Position numbers and translations under genes: made by a program. The notes under the pieces were generated by a model that saw only the letters and a program-made list of their open reading frames with translations, was not told the origin of the DNA and did not search any database. From Polynucleobacter meluiroseus (GTDB lineage Bacteria; Bacteroidota; Bacteroidia; Flavobacteriales_D; Crocinitomicaceae): a DNA stretch of 7,365 nucleotides. Position 1 is the first letter of the stretch; every line of letters starts with the position of its first letter. Shown here in pieces: positions 5,916 through 7,365 of the stretch. The DNA is taken from positions 1 to 7,365 of the forward strand of contig CALQBB020000035.1 of the NCBI GenBank assembly GCA_943328715.2, in the 5' to 3' direction.

Positions 5916-7365
5916 ATGAAAAGAAGAATAATCACGTTTTTAGAATATTTTTTTATTTTCTTTTCGCTAGTATTTTTCGAAAACACTGCGCAAGCTCAGA
6001 ATATTTCAGGTGTTGTTAATTCTTATGTTGCCGTTAGTGCTGTTAGTCCAAATAGCGCAACCGTAACAGCTATAGGTCCTTTTCAAGTTGGGGATAAGGT
6101 CCTCATCATTCAAATGAAAGGAGCGACTATTACAACGACGAATACACTTGCGTTCGGAACGATTACCGCTCTTGGAAATGCGGGTAATTTTGAATTCGCA
6201 ACCATTGCCGCAATTAATGGTAATACCGTCACGTTTACAAGTAACCTCTGCAAAACATACACGTCATCTGGAAAAGTGCAATTGGTTAGAGTAGCCGTTT
6301 ATTCCAATGTCACAATTGTTGGAACGGTCACTGCACAACCATGGAATGGGACAACCGGTGGAATCGTAGCCATCGAGGCGACAAACAGCATTACGTTTAA
6401 CGCAAATATCAATGTCTCAGGACAAGGATTTATTGGTGGTGCAGTTTACACAGGTTGGTTTTCTTGTGGTGATCCTAATTACGCCAATCAAAATGCAGGA
6501 AAAAAAGGGGAGGGAATAGCTGTTCCTCCTATTACCATGGATTCCAATCGTGCACCATTAGCGAATGGAGGTGGAGGATCGAATTCAGGAAATCCAGGTG
6601 CCGGTGGTGGCGGAAATGGCGGAATTGGTGGAAGAGGCGGAAATGAGTTCTATGGAAGTTGCCAGTTAAACGCCTCATATGGGTTGGGTGGATTAACTCC
6701 GAGTTACGCATCTTTCAAAGCATATCTTGGCGGAGGTGGAGGTGGTGGATACAAGGACAACGGACTCAATGCAACAGCTGGATCAAATGGTGGTGGAATG
6801 GTTTTTTTAACCTCGCCAACGATAAACGGAAATAATTTTACGGTAGATGCCCGTGGAGCTAATGTGATTGGAAATACCGATTCCGAGGGAGCAGGTGGCG
6901 GTGGCGCAGGTGGATATGTGCACTATATGTGTTCCAACACTTCCTCTACTATGAATCTGGATCTTCGAGGCGGTAGCGGAGGTAATATTTTTAGTACGTT
7001 GTGGTCCTCAGCTTGTCATGGACCTGGTGGCGGCGGTGGCGGTGGCGCAGTGAGCTATCAGCAAGGAGCGATTCCTGCCAATGTGACCAATTTACTTGCT
7101 GGAGGAAATCAGGGAATGGTTCTACATTCAGGTCCTGCTTGTACAGGAACACCTCATGGTGCTACGGCTGGTGCTGCTGGAATTCAAGTATTTAATTATC
7201 CAGTGCCAGCTGCTCCGATTTTACCAAATTTAGGTCCGAACATTTCCATTTGTTCTGGACAAACAATCACACTTCAATCAACAAATACCTTTAATTCTTT
7301 TGTATGGAATAATGGTCAGACCACGGCATCCATTTCCATCAATACACCGGGAGTTTATTGGGTAG
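5916..7365 (+). CDS. secreted glycine-rich surface protein, N-terminal part (runs off window)
   Basis: Open for 483 codons to the right edge with no stop, so the C-terminus is unseen. Residues 1-27 are a signal peptide (KRR, then FFIFFSLVFF, with probable cleavage at TAQA|QN). Residues about 30-210 are predicted beta-rich; VGDKVLIIQMKGA and the later GGIVAIEATNSITFNANINVSGQGF pattern recur in large bacterial secreted proteins. Residues 218-377 are glycine-rich with two runs of seven glycines (272-278 and 371-377). From about 436, LGPNISICSGQTITL...VWNNGQTTASISI...GVYWV begins an Ig-like repeat typical of Bacteroidota T9SS substrates, so a sorting domain downstream is expected but not seen. 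The start at ATG 5916 lies 9 bp after the previous stop; the ATG at 5911 is followed at once by TGA. Probably co-transcribed with the lectin-like gene. Exact function unknown. Confidence 0.85.
   Translation, partial: MKRRIITFLEYFFIFFSLVFFENTAQAQNISGVVNSYVAVSAVSPNSATVTAIGPFQVGDKVLIIQMKGATITTTNTLAFGTITALGNAGNFEFATIAAINGNTVTFTSNLCKTYTSSGKVQLVRVAVYSNVTIVGTVTAQPWNGTTGGIVAIEATNSITFNANINVSGQGFIGGAVYTGWFSCGDPNYANQNAGKKGEGIAVPPITMDSNRAPLANGGGGSNSGNPGAGGGGNGGIGGRGGNEFYGSCQLNASYGLGGLTPSYASFKAYLGGGGGGGYKDNGLNATAGSNGGGMVFLTSPTINGNNFTVDARGANVIGNTDSEGAGGGGAGGYVHYMCSNTSSTMNLDLRGGSGGNIFSTLWSSACHGPGGGGGGGAVSYQQGAIPANVTNLLAGGNQGMVLHSGPACTGTPHGATAGAAGIQVFNYPVPAAPILPNLGPNISICSGQTITLQSTNTFNSFVWNNGQTTASISINTPGVYWV
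6567..7046 (+). repeat. glycine-rich low-complexity coding segment
   Basis: Codons 218-377 of the second secreted protein, dense in GGN codons. Blocks such as GGGGSNSGNPGAGGGGNGG, the seven-glycine run before YKDNG (6729-6749) and the seven-glycine run after HGP (7026-7046) alternate with ordinary beta-like stretches (GMVFLTSPTINGNNFTVDARG). The glycines use mixed GGT, GGA and GGC codons, so the runs look maintained at protein level rather than produced by simple slippage. The pattern resembles Pfam-type Gly_rich / ALK-LTK glycine-rich regions in general style only. Confidence 0.8.

Noticed and set aside
5795..5986. Minus-strand frame with a hydrophobic stretch (VIILLFIPFFYF)
   Set aside because: It spans the end of one real gene and the signal peptide of the next. 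The hydrophobicity comes from reading the complement of A/T-rich DNA.
7001..7195. Plus-strand 64-aa frame rich in Trp, Arg and Cys
   Set aside because: It is an off-frame reading of the GGN-rich codons of the glycine-rich protein, whose own frame is open throughout.
7363..7365. TAG at the last three bases as a stop for the glycine-rich protein
   Set aside because: In the correct frame the bases read GTA followed by G, so the gene is still open. The Ig-like repeat is also only partly complete.

Overview
The window looks like a chromosomal segment of a Bacteroidota bacterium, most likely a flavobacterium. One plus-strand gene ends in a type B sorting domain of the type IX secretion system (T9SS), a system restricted to that phylum. 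The start codons lack clear Shine-Dalgarno sequences. A promoter of the phylum's TTG-N20-TAnnTTTG form lies upstream of zwf. A family such as Crocinitomicaceae would fit the long multi-domain adhesin, but that is a guess.

Left part, minus strand, read right to left: zwf (1544-3034), pgl (885-1571) and edd (1-881, cut by the window edge). They form a compressed operon: zwf and pgl overlap by 28 bp, and pgl and edd are 3 bp apart. Together they carry glucose 6-phosphate to 6-phosphogluconolactone, then 6-phosphogluconate, then 2-keto-3-deoxy-6-phosphogluconate (KDPG). That is the upper Entner-Doudoroff route, with NAD(P)H formed at the first step. The KDPG aldolase gene eda would be expected just beyond the left edge but cannot be seen.

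Centre: 106 bp (3035-3140) separate the operon from a divergent gene. This gap holds a good predicted zwf promoter, a weaker overlapping promoter for the other direction, and a 10-bp palindrome.

Right part, plus strand: two secreted surface proteins in tandem, 9 bp apart. The first (3141-5906, 921 aa) has a signal peptide, an L-type lectin-like domain, two gapless 137-residue tandem repeats, three degenerate Ig-like units, a PKD domain and a T9SS type B C-terminal domain. The second (5916 to the right edge, at least 483 aa, no stop in the window) has a signal peptide, a beta-rich N-terminal region, a long glycine-rich region with two seven-glycine runs, and the start of an Ig-like repeat. They are probably co-transcribed and exported to the cell surface or medium, and have no evident functional link to the sugar operon.

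No RNA genes, mobile elements, CRISPR arrays, toxin-antitoxin or defence genes were seen. I did not find a clearly new system. The points most worth a second look are the glycine-rich secreted protein, the lectin with its altered metal site and internal duplication, and the proteobacterial look of the operon.
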